Assembly: GCF_017104715.1 (NCBI RefSeq)
Contig: NZ_JAAGPI010000007.1
Coordinates: 1-64,000, forward strand
Length of the DNA stretch: 64,000 bases
DNA from: Burkholderia sp. Ac-20365
Lineage (GTDB): Bacteria; Pseudomonadota; Gammaproteobacteria; Burkholderiales; Burkholderiaceae
Reading direction: 5' to 3'
In this document: piece after piece, positions 1 through 8,332 of the stretch
How positions within the stretch are numbered: position 1 is the stretch's first letter
Layout: each line of letters opens with the position of its first letter
Made by a program: the position numbers and the translations under genes
Notes under the pieces: generated by a model
Database searches by the model: none
Told to the model about the DNA's origin: nothing
Seen by the model: only the letters and a program-made list of their open reading frames with translations

Positions 1-610
1 TGTGCGGGGCGGCACTTACTTTCTTTGCCGCCGCAAAGAAAGTAAGCAAAGAAAGCGGGCTAACACCGCCCGTTCTTGACCTCCGCCTGAGGGCCCCCAA
101 CGGGTCCTCTCCTTCACACGGCAACCTGCTCTTCAATGCCCGTTGGCAGCGCTTTGAATCGGCGCCTCACCCGCTTCAATCACCCGCAGCGCCTCCAGCG
201 GCAGCGAATGGTTACGGCCGCCCAGGTGGCAAACTGTGTGTAGGTCGTAGTACTCCACACCTCAGCGCTCTTACGACACCGATCGTGTTTTTCAGTCCGG
301 AGTGAAGCGCATAAGCCGCGATAGCCGACACACAGTTTGCCGCTATAGAACGTGGGAGATTTGATCGCGCACGCGGCGACGCGGGAGTGTGAAGCGGGTG
401 ATGCGCCTGTTCAAGGCGCCGGCAACGGGCAGTGAAAAGCAGGTTGCCGTTTGAAGCGGAAGAACTGTTGGGGGCCCTCAGGCGGGAACAAGGATTAGCG
501 GTGTTTAGCGGCTTTCTTTTGCCTACTTTTCTTTGCCGCGGCAAAGAAAAGTAGGTGCCGCCCCGCACAGGGGCGACGCGTGAACAAGGCAAAACATCAC
601 GCGGATGCCA
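1..610. repeat. Large foldback (nested inverted) repeat, copy 1, cut by the window edge
   Basis: Imperfect giant palindrome. The outer arms start TGTGCGGGGCGGCAC (1-15) and end in GTGCCGCCCCGCACAG (555-570). Flanking GGGGCGACGC and CGCGGATGCCA (600-610) belong to the same terminal inverted repeat, by comparison with copy 2. Sub-palindromes inside are a 14+4+14 hairpin at 15-46, a perfect 34-bp palindrome at 522-555, and an inner 14-bp inverted repeat GGCAAACTGTGTGT (228-241) against 328-341. The arms, about 240 bp each, are partly complementary around a spacer of about 85 bp. The whole is the reverse complement of 30182-30831 with high identity by eye. Reading frames inside it are repeat artefacts. 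No transposase or clear target-site duplication is seen, so mobility is unproven. Confidence 0.9.
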
Positions 611-648
611 GCGACAACAAAAGCAAACCAAACCAGCGTCGCAAGACA

Positions 649-695
649 CACCAAAACCAAACCCAAAACCAAACCAAAACCAACACCAAAACCAT
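649..695. repeat. CCAAAA-type short tandem repeat
   Basis: Degenerate hexamer array (CCAAAA, CCAAAC, CCAACA units) immediately outside repeat copy 1. A comparable low-complexity tract (TTTTTG units) lies beside repeat copy 2 at 30144-30180. Such tracts can slip in length. It sits between the foldback repeat and the phoU promoter. Confidence 0.8.
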
Positions 696-755
696 AAGTT
701 GCCGGCCGGCAACACCCCGCGCCCCCCTGGTACATCCCCGCTTGCATGCATTTTT

Positions 756-783
756 TTGCACCATTAACATAAAACGATATATA
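756..783 (+). promoter_or_regulatory. Candidate sigma-70 promoter of phoU
   Basis: TTGCAC (756-761), a 16-nt spacer and TATATA (778-783) lie about 50 nt upstream of the phoU start, in an AT-rich patch that contrasts with its surroundings. No PHO box matching CTGTCAT repeats was recognised. Assigned by eye only. Confidence 0.45.
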
Positions 784-834
784 CGGTTTTCCACGTCCGG
801 GGTCATCCCCGCCAAGTGGACAAGGGGGCGGATC

Positions 835-1542
835 ATGTCCGACAAGCATCTCTCCAGTCAATTCGACGCTGCGCTCAACATGCTGTCGACCAACCTGCTC
901 GAAATGGGCGGTGTCGTCGAACGGCAAATTACCCGCTGTCTGTCACTGCTCGACGCATACGACCCGGCGCTAGTCGAAGATATCCGCGCGAGCGAGCGCG
1001 AACTGAATGCGCTCGAAGTCGAAATCGATGAGGAAATTCATCGTGTGATCGCACGTCGCCAGCCAGCCGCGCGCGATCTGCGGCTGCTGATGGCAATGTC
1101 CAAGTGCGTAACGAACCTCGAACGCATGGGCGACGAAGCGCGCAAGATCTCCAAGCGCATGCGGCGCATCGACGAATATGGCGGCACGCAACCGGTCTCG
1201 CTGACCGAACTGAAGAAATGCGGCGAAATGGCTTCGTCGATCCTGCACCGGGTGCTCGATGCGTTCGCGCGCATGGATGCAGTCGCGGCCGCGCAAATCG
1301 TGCGCGACGACAAGGCCATCGATGAAGTATTCCGCGCGTTCGTCCAGCGGCTCGCCATACATATGAACGAAACGCCTCGCACCATCTCCGTCGCGCTCGA
1401 ATATCTGTTCATCGCGAAGGCGCTGGAACGGATCGGCGACCACGCGAAGAATATCGCCGAATTCGTCGTGTTCGTCGTCAAGGGGCGCGACGTGCGCCAC
1501 ATTCCACTGCGCGAACTGGAACGCGAAGCTCTGATGGATTGA
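835..1542 (+). CDS. phoU: PhoU phosphate-signalling regulator (orphan copy)
   Basis: 235 aa, the usual PhoU length. PhoU links the PstSCAB phosphate importer to the PhoR/PhoB two-component system and damps phosphate uptake; it acts in the cytoplasm at the membrane. The protein shows the two tandem three-helix PhoU repeats, each with an E/D-containing metal-binding helix: NLERMGDEARKISK in the first half and ALERIGDHAKNIAE in the second. The ATG at 835 is chosen because it follows a GGGGGCGG purine run and starts right at the conserved N-terminus; the reading frame extends upstream only into repeat sequence. No pst or phoBR genes are nearby, so this is either a second copy or one separated from its usual operon. 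A hairpin terminator follows 32 nt after the stop. Confidence 0.93.
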   Translation: MSDKHLSSQFDAALNMLSTNLLEMGGVVERQITRCLSLLDAYDPALVEDIRASERELNALEVEIDEEIHRVIARRQPAARDLRLLMAMSKCVTNLERMGDEARKISKRMRRIDEYGGTQPVSLTELKKCGEMASSILHRVLDAFARMDAVAAAQIVRDDKAIDEVFRAFVQRLAIHMNETPRTISVALEYLFIAKALERIGDHAKNIAEFVVFVVKGRDVRHIPLRELEREALMD

Positions 1543-1574
1543 AACATCGCGCACGACAGCGGCAATTTGACGGA

Positions 1575-1618
1575 ACAGGCATCGGCAACATTCACTGTTG
1601 CAGATGCCTGTTTGCATT
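1575..1618 (+). terminator. Rho-independent-type terminator after phoU
   Basis: Stem ACAGGCATC (1575-1583) with GATGCCTGT (1603-1611), plus an inner CAAC/GTTG stem (1586-1589/1597-1600), a 7-nt loop and a short T-rich tail. It is placed just after the phoU stop and before the methyltransferase gene, so phoU is probably monocistronic. Confidence 0.7.
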
Positions 1619-1748
1619 AGCGGACAGCATGCACCAAATCGCGCCAGGAAAGCATCGCAACGCATATCAATAGCTCGATTGCTTTCTTGTACTGACCTGC
1701 AGCGTCGACAAGAATGAGCGCTCAACGACGACAAACGCGCTCATTCCC

Positions 1749-2558
1749 ATGTCGAAAGCACCCAGCCTGCAACTCGATTCCGCCGCGCTCGCCGACGAAT
1801 ACGATCGTCTCGGCATTCGCCAGTTCAATCACGGTCTGCAACTGCTCGACGCGCTCCATCTGCGCGAAGGCGAGCGCGTGCTCGACATCGGCTGCGGCAC
1901 CGGACGGCTGACGGAATCGGCCGCGCAACGTGTCGGCGCACAGGGTGAAGTGCTCGGACTCGATCCGCTGCCGCTGCGCGTCGAACGCGCATTGCAACGC
2001 GCGCATGGCCGGTTTGCGGCACGCGTGGGCCGCGCGGAAGAACTCACGGATATCGCCGACGCGCATGTCGACGTCGTGTATCTGAACAGCGTGATTCACT
2101 GGATACCCGATCAACAACAGGCATTGCGCGAAGCGTGGCGCGTGCTGAAACCCGGCGGCCGTATCGGCTTCACGACCATGCCCGCCGACGTGCCGCACGA
2201 CCTGCATCGCGTCCTGCACGCGCTGACCGAAAACGATGCCGCCTCGCAACACGCGGAGATCGGCGCGCCGAACAAGCTCACGCGCGAAAGCGCGGCAACG
2301 CTGCTCGCGTCTATCGGCTTCGACATCACGCTCAACGAGATCCGCGAATTCGACGACGCATTCGATAACGTCGACGATGTGCTGTCGTTCAGTCGCGCGA
2401 GTTCGTTCGGCAACTTCCTGTCATCGCTGCCTGAATCGCAGATCGCAACGCTGCGCGAGCGTCTCGCTGTTGCGCTCGAAGCGCATCGCGGCCCGCGCGG
2501 GTTGCAGCTGACGCGCCGCATGATCTTCACGACCGCGCGCAAACCGCTCGCGCACTAA
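1749..2558 (+). CDS. Class I SAM-dependent methyltransferase
   Basis: 269 aa. SAM-binding motif I LDIGCGTG is at residues 45-52, with an acidic strand-2 end (LGLDPLP), a motif near VVYLNSVIHW and the post-motif REAWRVLKPGGRIGF typical of Methyltransf_11/UbiE-like small-molecule methyltransferases. The substrate cannot be read from sequence. It lies 80 bp upstream of the sulfonate ABC operon on the same strand and may be its first gene; an association with organosulfur metabolism is inference from position only. The C-terminal half (residues about 150-269) is not a recognised extra domain. The start ATG at 1749 follows a weak Shine-Dalgarno region. Confidence 0.85.
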   Translation: MSKAPSLQLDSAALADEYDRLGIRQFNHGLQLLDALHLREGERVLDIGCGTGRLTESAAQRVGAQGEVLGLDPLPLRVERALQRAHGRFAARVGRAEELTDIADAHVDVVYLNSVIHWIPDQQQALREAWRVLKPGGRIGFTTMPADVPHDLHRVLHALTENDAASQHAEIGAPNKLTRESAATLLASIGFDITLNEIREFDDAFDNVDDVLSFSRASSFGNFLSSLPESQIATLRERLAVALEAHRGPRGLQLTRRMIFTTARKPLAH

Positions 2559-2638
2559 GCACACCGCTCACGAGGCCGCATCGCCGCATGCGGCTGCGCT
2601 GCCGTTCATTCTTTCATCCGACTGCACACGCTCATCCA

Positions 2639-3721
2639 ATGGACAACCGAATCCGACGCACCTTCACGCTCGTAAAGTCCGTTCTGCTCGCCACGGCGCT
2701 CGCTTTCACCGTACCGCAGGCGTACGCCGATAAACCCGCCGTGATCCGTATCGGCGTCGCGCAACAAGGCGTGGGCGATCCGCCTACATTCGGCGGCTCG
2801 CCAGCCGCAACCGTCCAACAGCAGCAACTGCTCGAAAAGGAATTCGCCGCCGATGGCATCAAGGTCGAATGGCTCTTCTTCAAAGGCGCGGGACCGGCCG
2901 TCAACGAAGCGATCGCGGACAAATCGCTCGACTTCGCCTTCCAGGGCGATCTCCCCGCTGTGCTCGGACGCGCAAACGGACTGAAGACGCGCATTCTGCT
3001 CGAATCCGGCGTACGCACCGGCGTGAAAATCGCCGTGCCGCCCGATTCGAACGTGCAGTCCGTGAAGGATCTGAAGGGACGGCGCGTGTCGATCTTCCGC
3101 GGCACCAATCTGCAACTCGTCGCGGACAACGTGCTCGCAGCGAACCAGCTCGACGAACGCGATCTGCGCGTGATCAATCTCGACTCGGCGAGTTCGCTGG
3201 CCGCGTTGTCGTCGAAAGGCATCGACGCGTCGGTCAACGACTATCACCTCTACAAGCTGCGCGATCAGGGTCTCGCGAAAATCATCTACGAATCGCAGTC
3301 GGACGGCCCGCAATTCACGCGGCAATCGCATCTGCTCGTGCTCGACGATTTCGACCACGCGCATCCCGACATCGTGCAGCGCGTCGTCAATGTGTTCGTG
3401 AAAGGCGCGCAATGGTCCTCCGATGAAGCGAACCGCGATGCCCTCTTCAAGCAGTGGGCGAAAAGCGGCGTCAGCTATGAATCATGGCAGGCAGAATTCG
3501 GAAAAGACAGCCTGAAGTCGCGTAATTCGCCGCTCGTCGATCCGTTTATCGTCGCGCGTTACAAGGCCGTGGCGAGCGACGCGCTCAAGCTCAAGCTGAT
3601 CCGCAAACCTGTCGAAGTCGACGGCTGGTTCGAAACGCGTTATCTCGACAACGCGTTGCGCACGCAGTCGCTCGAGCATTACTGGACGCGCTATGACGCG
3701 CAGGGCAAACCGCTCAGCTGA
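2639..3721 (+). CDS. Sulfonate-type ABC transporter periplasmic binding protein
   Basis: 360 aa, SsuA/TauA-like (NMT1/THI5-type fold). N-terminal signal peptide: basic start, hydrophobic stretch (about residues 12-26), cleavage near AYADKP. The mature protein has the family patterns VIRIGVAQQG, an AFQGDLPAVLGRA segment, and DLKGRRVSIFRGTN, the DLKGKxVa signature of SsuA proteins. It delivers alkanesulfonates or a similar organosulfur anion to the membrane permeases. The ATG at 2639 is preferred over an upstream in-frame ATG at 2588 because it starts directly at the signal peptide. The permease gene follows after 11 nt. The exact substrate is not determined. Confidence 0.9.
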   Translation: MDNRIRRTFTLVKSVLLATALAFTVPQAYADKPAVIRIGVAQQGVGDPPTFGGSPAATVQQQQLLEKEFAADGIKVEWLFFKGAGPAVNEAIADKSLDFAFQGDLPAVLGRANGLKTRILLESGVRTGVKIAVPPDSNVQSVKDLKGRRVSIFRGTNLQLVADNVLAANQLDERDLRVINLDSASSLAALSSKGIDASVNDYHLYKLRDQGLAKIIYESQSDGPQFTRQSHLLVLDDFDHAHPDIVQRVVNVFVKGAQWSSDEANRDALFKQWAKSGVSYESWQAEFGKDSLKSRNSPLVDPFIVARYKAVASDALKLKLIRKPVEVDGWFETRYLDNALRTQSLEHYWTRYDAQGKPLS

Positions 3722-3732
3722 CGGAGGCCGCG

Positions 3733-4596
3733 ATGAGCAAGGCGATAGACCAGTGGACCATTTCGAAGCGCGCCAGATCGGAGCCTGCGAGCGAAGTAAG
3801 CAAGGTGAGCGAGCGCACACAACGGCGCGTGCGCACGATAGCGTGGCATCTCGCACCGTGGCTGCTGCCTGCCGCGCTCTTCACGCTATGGAGCATAGGT
3901 TGCGCACGCGACTGGATCGCGCCGCAAATTCTTCCGCCGCCGCAACAGGTGTTCGACACGCTATACGAACTGGCCGTCAGCGGCGATCTCCTGCGCAACA
4001 CGCTGGTCAGCCTGCAACGCGTGCTGGTGGGCTTCGGCGTCGGCACGCTCGCGGGTTTCATCATCGGCGCGGCACTGGGCTTGTCGCGCACCGTCGAAGC
4101 CTACGTGCTGCCCGCCTTCAACGCGCTGGTGCAGATTCCCGTGCTGGGCTGGCTGCCATTTCTGCTGCTGCTGGTCGGCGTTGGCGAGCCGCTCAAGTAC
4201 ATCCTGATCGCGCATGCCGCGCTCGTGCCCGTCACGTTGAGCACGATGCAAGGCGTGCGAAACACGCCCGCCGCGCTCGATGAAGTCGCACGCGTGTTTG
4301 GCTACAAGCGCTGGCAGCGCGTTGCGTACATCGTCTTGCCCGCTGCCGTGCCGACGCTCGCGACGGGCGTGCGGCTCGCGTTCACCAAAGCCTGGCTCGC
4401 GCTCGTTGTGGTCGAACTGGTGGCTTCGTCGGAAGGGCTCGGTTATCTGATCGTGTATGGCCGGCAACTCTTTCAGCTCGATCTCGTGATGGCGTCCGTG
4501 GTGATCGTCGGCGCAATCGGCTTTGCGATCAATCGCGCGCTCGATGCGCTCGAAGCCCGTCTGCGGCGCGGACAGCCGTCTGCATTCCGCGAGTAA
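3733..4596 (+). CDS. ABC transporter permease, SsuC-like (first)
   Basis: 287 aa integral membrane protein of the BPD-type permease family used by sulfonate, taurine and nitrate importers. After a polar N-terminal extension (about 35 residues) come hydrophobic segments, the first near WLLPAALFTLWSIG. The EAA loop that contacts the ATPase reads ALDEVARVFGYKRWQRVAYIV around residue 185. A good GGAGG site precedes the ATG. It lies 11 nt after the binding-protein gene and 24 nt before a second, different permease gene, so the channel is probably a heterodimer; many Ssu systems have only one SsuC gene. Confidence 0.88.
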   Translation: MSKAIDQWTISKRARSEPASEVSKVSERTQRRVRTIAWHLAPWLLPAALFTLWSIGCARDWIAPQILPPPQQVFDTLYELAVSGDLLRNTLVSLQRVLVGFGVGTLAGFIIGAALGLSRTVEAYVLPAFNALVQIPVLGWLPFLLLLVGVGEPLKYILIAHAALVPVTLSTMQGVRNTPAALDEVARVFGYKRWQRVAYIVLPAAVPTLATGVRLAFTKAWLALVVVELVASSEGLGYLIVYGRQLFQLDLVMASVVIVGAIGFAINRALDALEARLRRGQPSAFRE

Positions 4597-4620
4597 ACCT
4601 GTCGATCGAGGACACACGTC

Positions 4621-5466
4621 ATGTCGTTCACACGCAAGATCAAAGGTCCGCCGCCGTGCGGTTGCGACGTGCCCGCGAAGCCTGAGCACGCGTCTGCGCT
4701 CAGGAAACGTCTTTCCGCGTTCAACTGGCGCGGCCTCGTATTACCGCTGGCAGCGTTCGCCTTGTGGTGGCTCGTGTCCGCGTTGCATCTCGTCAAGAGC
4801 GGCTTGCTGGTCAGCCCCGCCGATGTCGCGCGCACCGCATGGCAGCAGATCGAAAGCGGCGCGTTGTGGCGCGCGCTGTCGGCGTCGCTCGCGCGTGAAG
4901 CGAGCGGTTTCGTGATCGGCACGGCAGGCGGCCTGCTGCTCGGCGCGGCGCTCGGCTTTTCGCGCATCGCCACGCGCGTGATCGGCCCGACCTTCGATAC
5001 GTTCAAGCAGATTTCCCTCTTCGCGTGGATTCCGCTGATCTCCGTGTGGTTCGGCCTCGGCGACATGGCGAAAGTGGTGTTCCTGTCGCTGGCCGCGCTG
5101 CTGCCCGTTGCCGCGCACACTTGCGACGGCATCCACTCGGTGCCTGCTCGCTATGTCGAAGTGGCACGCGCGTACCGCTATTCGCGGCTGCAAATGGCGC
5201 GCTTCGTGATCCTGCCCGCCGCGCTGCCGTCGATCTTCACGGGCATCTATCTCGCGCTGATCTATTCGTGGCTCGCGACGCTCGGCGCCGAATATCTGCT
5301 CGTCGCGGGCAGCGGTATCGGCAATACGCTGATCGACGGCAGCGAGCAGTTCCGGATGGATCTCGTGCTGTTCGGAATCATCGTCGTGGGCATAACCGGC
5401 TGGGCACTCAACGCACTCGCACGCGGCCTCGAACGACGTGTGCTCGCGCGCCGCGCGGCTGCATGA
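4621..5466 (+). CDS. ABC transporter permease, SsuC-like (second)
   Basis: 281 aa, the same family as the gene just upstream but clearly divergent. It has an N-terminal polar segment, then about six hydrophobic segments (for example WRGLVLPLAAFALWWLVSA) and an EAA-type loop RYVEVARAYRYSRLQMARFVI. Together with the preceding permease it probably forms a heterodimeric channel with the ATPase encoded 29 nt downstream. Start ATG 4621 follows a GAGGACAC sequence. Substrate inferred from the operon: an organosulfonate. Confidence 0.88.
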   Translation: MSFTRKIKGPPPCGCDVPAKPEHASALRKRLSAFNWRGLVLPLAAFALWWLVSALHLVKSGLLVSPADVARTAWQQIESGALWRALSASLAREASGFVIGTAGGLLLGAALGFSRIATRVIGPTFDTFKQISLFAWIPLISVWFGLGDMAKVVFLSLAALLPVAAHTCDGIHSVPARYVEVARAYRYSRLQMARFVILPAALPSIFTGIYLALIYSWLATLGAEYLLVAGSGIGNTLIDGSEQFRMDLVLFGIIVVGITGWALNALARGLERRVLARRAAA

Positions 5467-5495
5467 CGCATGCAACAACAATCAGGAACCTGCAC

Positions 5496-6353
5496 ATGAC
5501 GACGACAGTTACCGAAGGCATCCGCATTCGCAACGTCAGCAAGCGCTATGCGCAACGTGACGAAGCAAACGGCACGCTGCTCGTGCTCGACGACATTTCA
5601 CTCGATATCGCGCAAGGCGAATTCATCAGCGTGCTCGGCGCGAGCGGTTGCGGCAAGTCGACGCTGCTGCGGCTGGTCGCGGGACTCGATGCGGACTATC
5701 GCGGCGAAATCCGCGTGGATGGCGAACGCGTGCGCGACACGTCGCTCGAACGCGGCATCGTGTTTCAGGATCACCGGCTGTTTCCGTGGCTCACGGCTTC
5801 ACAGAACATCCTGGCTGCGCTGCGCAATGCACCGCTGTCGCAAAAGCAGAAGCGCGAAGCCGTCGCCGAGCATGTCGCGCTGGTCGGACTCGAAGGTTTC
5901 GAACAGGCGTATCCGCATCAGTTGTCGGGCGGCATGGCGCAGCGCGTCGCGATTGCGAGAGGGCTCGTGAACCGGCCGCGCGTGTTGCTGCTCGACGAAC
6001 CGTTCGGCGCGCTCGACGCACTCACGCGCGGACGTCTGCAAAACGAACTGCAACGCATCTGGCAACACGAGCGCATCACGATGATTCTCGTCACGCACGA
6101 TGTCGACGAGGCGATCTATCTGGGCGATCGCGTCGTGACAATGGCGCCGCGTCCGGGCCGCGTGAAGCGTATCGCGCACGTCGATCTGCCGCGTCCGCGC
6201 GAGCGCAGCGACGCGCGTTTCGTGCAACTGCGCGACCAGATACTCGCCGATTTCACCGAGCGCCCTGCTTCCGCGCATCACGATACGCCGGACGACGGCC
6301 AGCGCGCCGCCGCACGCGAGCCGCGTATCGGCGAATGGCGCCTTGCATGGTGA
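5496..6353 (+). CDS. ABC transporter ATP-binding protein, SsuB-like
   Basis: 285 aa cytoplasmic ATPase of the sulfonate/nitrate/taurine family. All nucleotide-binding elements are present: Walker A GASGCGKST (48-56), Q-loop VFQDHRLFPW, signature LSGGMAQR, Walker B LLLDEPFGALD, and the switch His in LVTHDVDEA. The frame is open far upstream within the permease gene; ATG 5496 is chosen because the conserved N-terminal strand (IRIRNVSKRY) begins right after it. The tail of about 30 residues after the ATPase core is polar and unremarkable. The gene ends 37 nt before the monooxygenase gene, so transport and oxidation are probably co-transcribed. Confidence 0.92.
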   Translation: MTTTVTEGIRIRNVSKRYAQRDEANGTLLVLDDISLDIAQGEFISVLGASGCGKSTLLRLVAGLDADYRGEIRVDGERVRDTSLERGIVFQDHRLFPWLTASQNILAALRNAPLSQKQKREAVAEHVALVGLEGFEQAYPHQLSGGMAQRVAIARGLVNRPRVLLLDEPFGALDALTRGRLQNELQRIWQHERITMILVTHDVDEAIYLGDRVVTMAPRPGRVKRIAHVDLPRPRERSDARFVQLRDQILADFTERPASAHHDTPDDGQRAAAREPRIGEWRLAW

Positions 6354-6390
6354 AGCCCGCTTTCTTTCGACGTCGATCAAGGAAAACACA

Positions 6391-7758
6391 GTGAGCGAAG
6401 CACGACAACACAAACGACAGATCAGCCTCGGCGCGTTCCTGATGGAAACGGGACATCACATCGCCGCATGGCGTCATCCCGACACGCACGCGAGCGGCGG
6501 TCTCGATTTCGCGCACTACGCGCAACTGGCGCAGATCGCCGAACGGGCAAAGTTCGACGCAATCTTTTTCGCCGACAGCGTCAGCGTGCGCGACACACAT
6601 CTGCCTTCGCTGTCGCGCACGGCGCGCGCCGATCACTTCGAACCGTTGACGCTGCTATCCGCGCTCTCCGTCGTGACGTCGAACATCGGGCTGATCGCCA
6701 CGGTCTCCACGACATTCAACGAGCCGTACAACGTCGCACGCAAGTTCGCGTCGCTCGATCATCTGAGCGGCGGACGCTCCGGCTGGAATCTCGTCACGTC
6801 GAGCACGGAGACGGAAGCGCACAACTTCGGCTTCGACAAGCATCCCGACCACGCGCTGCGCTACGAGCGCGCAAAGGAATTCCACGACGTCGTGACGGGC
6901 CTGTGGGATAGCTGGGAAGACGACGCGTTTCTGCGCGACAAGGCGAGCGGCGTCTACTTCGATGTCGACAAGCTGCACGTGCTCGAACATCGCGGCAAGC
7001 ATTTCAAGGTGCGCGGGCCGTTGAACGTCGCGCGCTCACCGCAGGGACGGCCCGTCGTGATTCAGGCGGGTGCATCCGACGCAGGCAAGGAACTCGCCGC
7101 GCAAACGGCCGAAGTGATCTTCGTCGCCCATCAGACGCTCGATGAAGCGAAGCTCTTCTATCGCGACGTGAAAGGTCGGCTCGCGCGCTACGGACGCCGC
7201 CCTGAACATCTGAAGATCATGCCGGGCATATTTCCTGTGATCGGCAGAACGCAACAGGAAGCGCGCGACAAGTTCGACGCGTTGCAGGAACTGATTCATC
7301 CGACTGTCGGTTTGCAGTTGCTGTCGAACATGTCGGGCGGTGTCGATCTGTCGAAGTACGATATCGACGGGCCTGTGCCGGATCTCCCGGAAACCAACGG
7401 TGGCAAGAGCCGGCAACAACTTCTGCTCGACCTCGCGCGCCGCGACAACCTGACGATACGCCAGCTCTATCTGCGCATTGCTGGAGCGCGCGGGCATCAA
7501 CAGGTGATCGGCACGCCGCAGAGCATCGCGGATCAGTTGCAGCAGTGGTTCGAAGAGGAAGGCGCGGATGGATTCAACATCATGTCGCCGTGGTTGCCAG
7601 GCGGGCTGAGCGAATTCGCCGAACTGGTCGTGCCGGAATTGCAGCGGCGCGGGCTGTTTCGCACTGAATACGAGGGACGCACGCTGCGCGATCATCTCGG
7701 GTTGCCGCGTCCGGAAAACCGTTTTTCCGCGCAGACGCCGGTCGCGCAGACGGCGTGA
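6391..7758 (+). CDS. FMN-dependent LLM-class monooxygenase (NtaA/SnaA/DszA family)
   Basis: 455 aa. Flavin-dependent oxygenase that would use FMNH2 from a separate reductase and O2. Family landmarks: ISLGAFLMETGHHIAAWRHP at the N-terminus, FADSVSVRD, the GGRSGWNLVTS segment of the flavin site, EFHDVVTGLWDSWEDDA, and RPVVIQAGASDAGKELAA. Relatives oxidise organosulfur compounds (DszA, SfnG-like) or aminopolycarboxylates (NtaA). Its place behind a sulfonate-type ABC operon favours a C-S bond-cleaving role, but the substrate is unproven and no NADH:FMN reductase is adjacent. GTG at 6391 is chosen: AAGGAAAA lies 5-12 nt upstream, whereas the TTG at 6343 has no good site and lies inside the ATPase gene. 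It ends 4 nt from the convergent cytochrome gene. Confidence 0.88.
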   Translation: MSEARQHKRQISLGAFLMETGHHIAAWRHPDTHASGGLDFAHYAQLAQIAERAKFDAIFFADSVSVRDTHLPSLSRTARADHFEPLTLLSALSVVTSNIGLIATVSTTFNEPYNVARKFASLDHLSGGRSGWNLVTSSTETEAHNFGFDKHPDHALRYERAKEFHDVVTGLWDSWEDDAFLRDKASGVYFDVDKLHVLEHRGKHFKVRGPLNVARSPQGRPVVIQAGASDAGKELAAQTAEVIFVAHQTLDEAKLFYRDVKGRLARYGRRPEHLKIMPGIFPVIGRTQQEARDKFDALQELIHPTVGLQLLSNMSGGVDLSKYDIDGPVPDLPETNGGKSRQQLLLDLARRDNLTIRQLYLRIAGARGHQQVIGTPQSIADQLQQWFEEEGADGFNIMSPWLPGGLSEFAELVVPELQRRGLFRTEYEGRTLRDHLGLPRPENRFSAQTPVAQTA

Positions 7759-7762
7759 TTAA

Positions 7763-8332
7763 CTAGAGCTTGCCCGGTCGCGGATCGGATACAAAGCCAT
7801 CGCGATTGGGCATGTGTACTGCTGCAAGCGAATGCGCGTCGAGACGCGCATCGTCGGGAACGATGCCGTTCTGGTTCAGAATCCACGCGCTCACCGCGTA
7901 GACTTCATCGGCACTGAGCGATTGCGGCGCGTTGTATGGCATCGCGCGTCGGATGTAGTCGAAAAGCGTCGTCGCGTAAGGCCAGTAGCTGCCTACCGTA
8001 CGCTTCGGATTGGCCGACGTCAGCGTGCCGCGTCCGCCTATCAGTTGATCGCCGATCAGCCCTTCTCCCTTCGCGCCATGGCACGTCGCGCATCTGGCCG
8101 CGAAAATCCTGCCGCCCATTGCGACATCGCCGCTGCCAGCGGGCAAGCCGTGGCCGTCCGGCGCGACGTCGATATTCCATGCGGCGATGTCGGCGTCGCT
8201 GATTGGCGTTCCGATTGCATCGGCAGATTTGCTCAACTCAGCGTTCAATGCAGGCTGGCGCGCTTCGTACGAGGTCGAGCATGCGGCAAGCAACGCACAC
8301 AACAAAGACGCCTGAAAAACGGCCCTAAGCAT
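7763..8332 (-). CDS. Lipoprotein cytochrome c, sulfite dehydrogenase electron acceptor
   Basis: 189 aa. Signal peptide with lipobox LLAAC (Cys18), so it is probably lipid-anchored in the periplasm. One haem c motif CATCH at residues 81-85, with MPYNAP (near residue 131) supplying a candidate axial Met. The fold matches the small cytochromes encoded next to SoxC/SorA sulfite dehydrogenases. Its start overlaps the stop of the upstream dehydrogenase gene by 8 nt, which indicates translational coupling and a common complex. It would pass electrons from sulfite oxidation to the respiratory chain. Confidence 0.9.
   Translation of the reverse strand: MLRAVFQASLLCALLAACSTSYEARQPALNAELSKSADAIGTPISDADIAAWNIDVAPDGHGLPAGSGDVAMGGRIFAARCATCHGAKGEGLIGDQLIGGRGTLTSANPKRTVGSYWPYATTLFDYIRRAMPYNAPQSLSADEVYAVSAWILNQNGIVPDDARLDAHSLAAVHMPNRDGFVSDPRPGKL

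Noticed and set aside
212..927. Several open frames (up to 179 codons) in repeat copy 1 and at 30124-30884 in copy 2
   Set aside because: They are read through a palindromic repeat, lack ribosome-binding sites and domains, and their similarity to each other only reflects the DNA repeat.
6343..6390. Upstream TTG start for the monooxygenase
   Set aside because: It would overlap the ATPase gene and lacks a ribosome-binding site; GTG 6391 has AAGGAAAA upstream.
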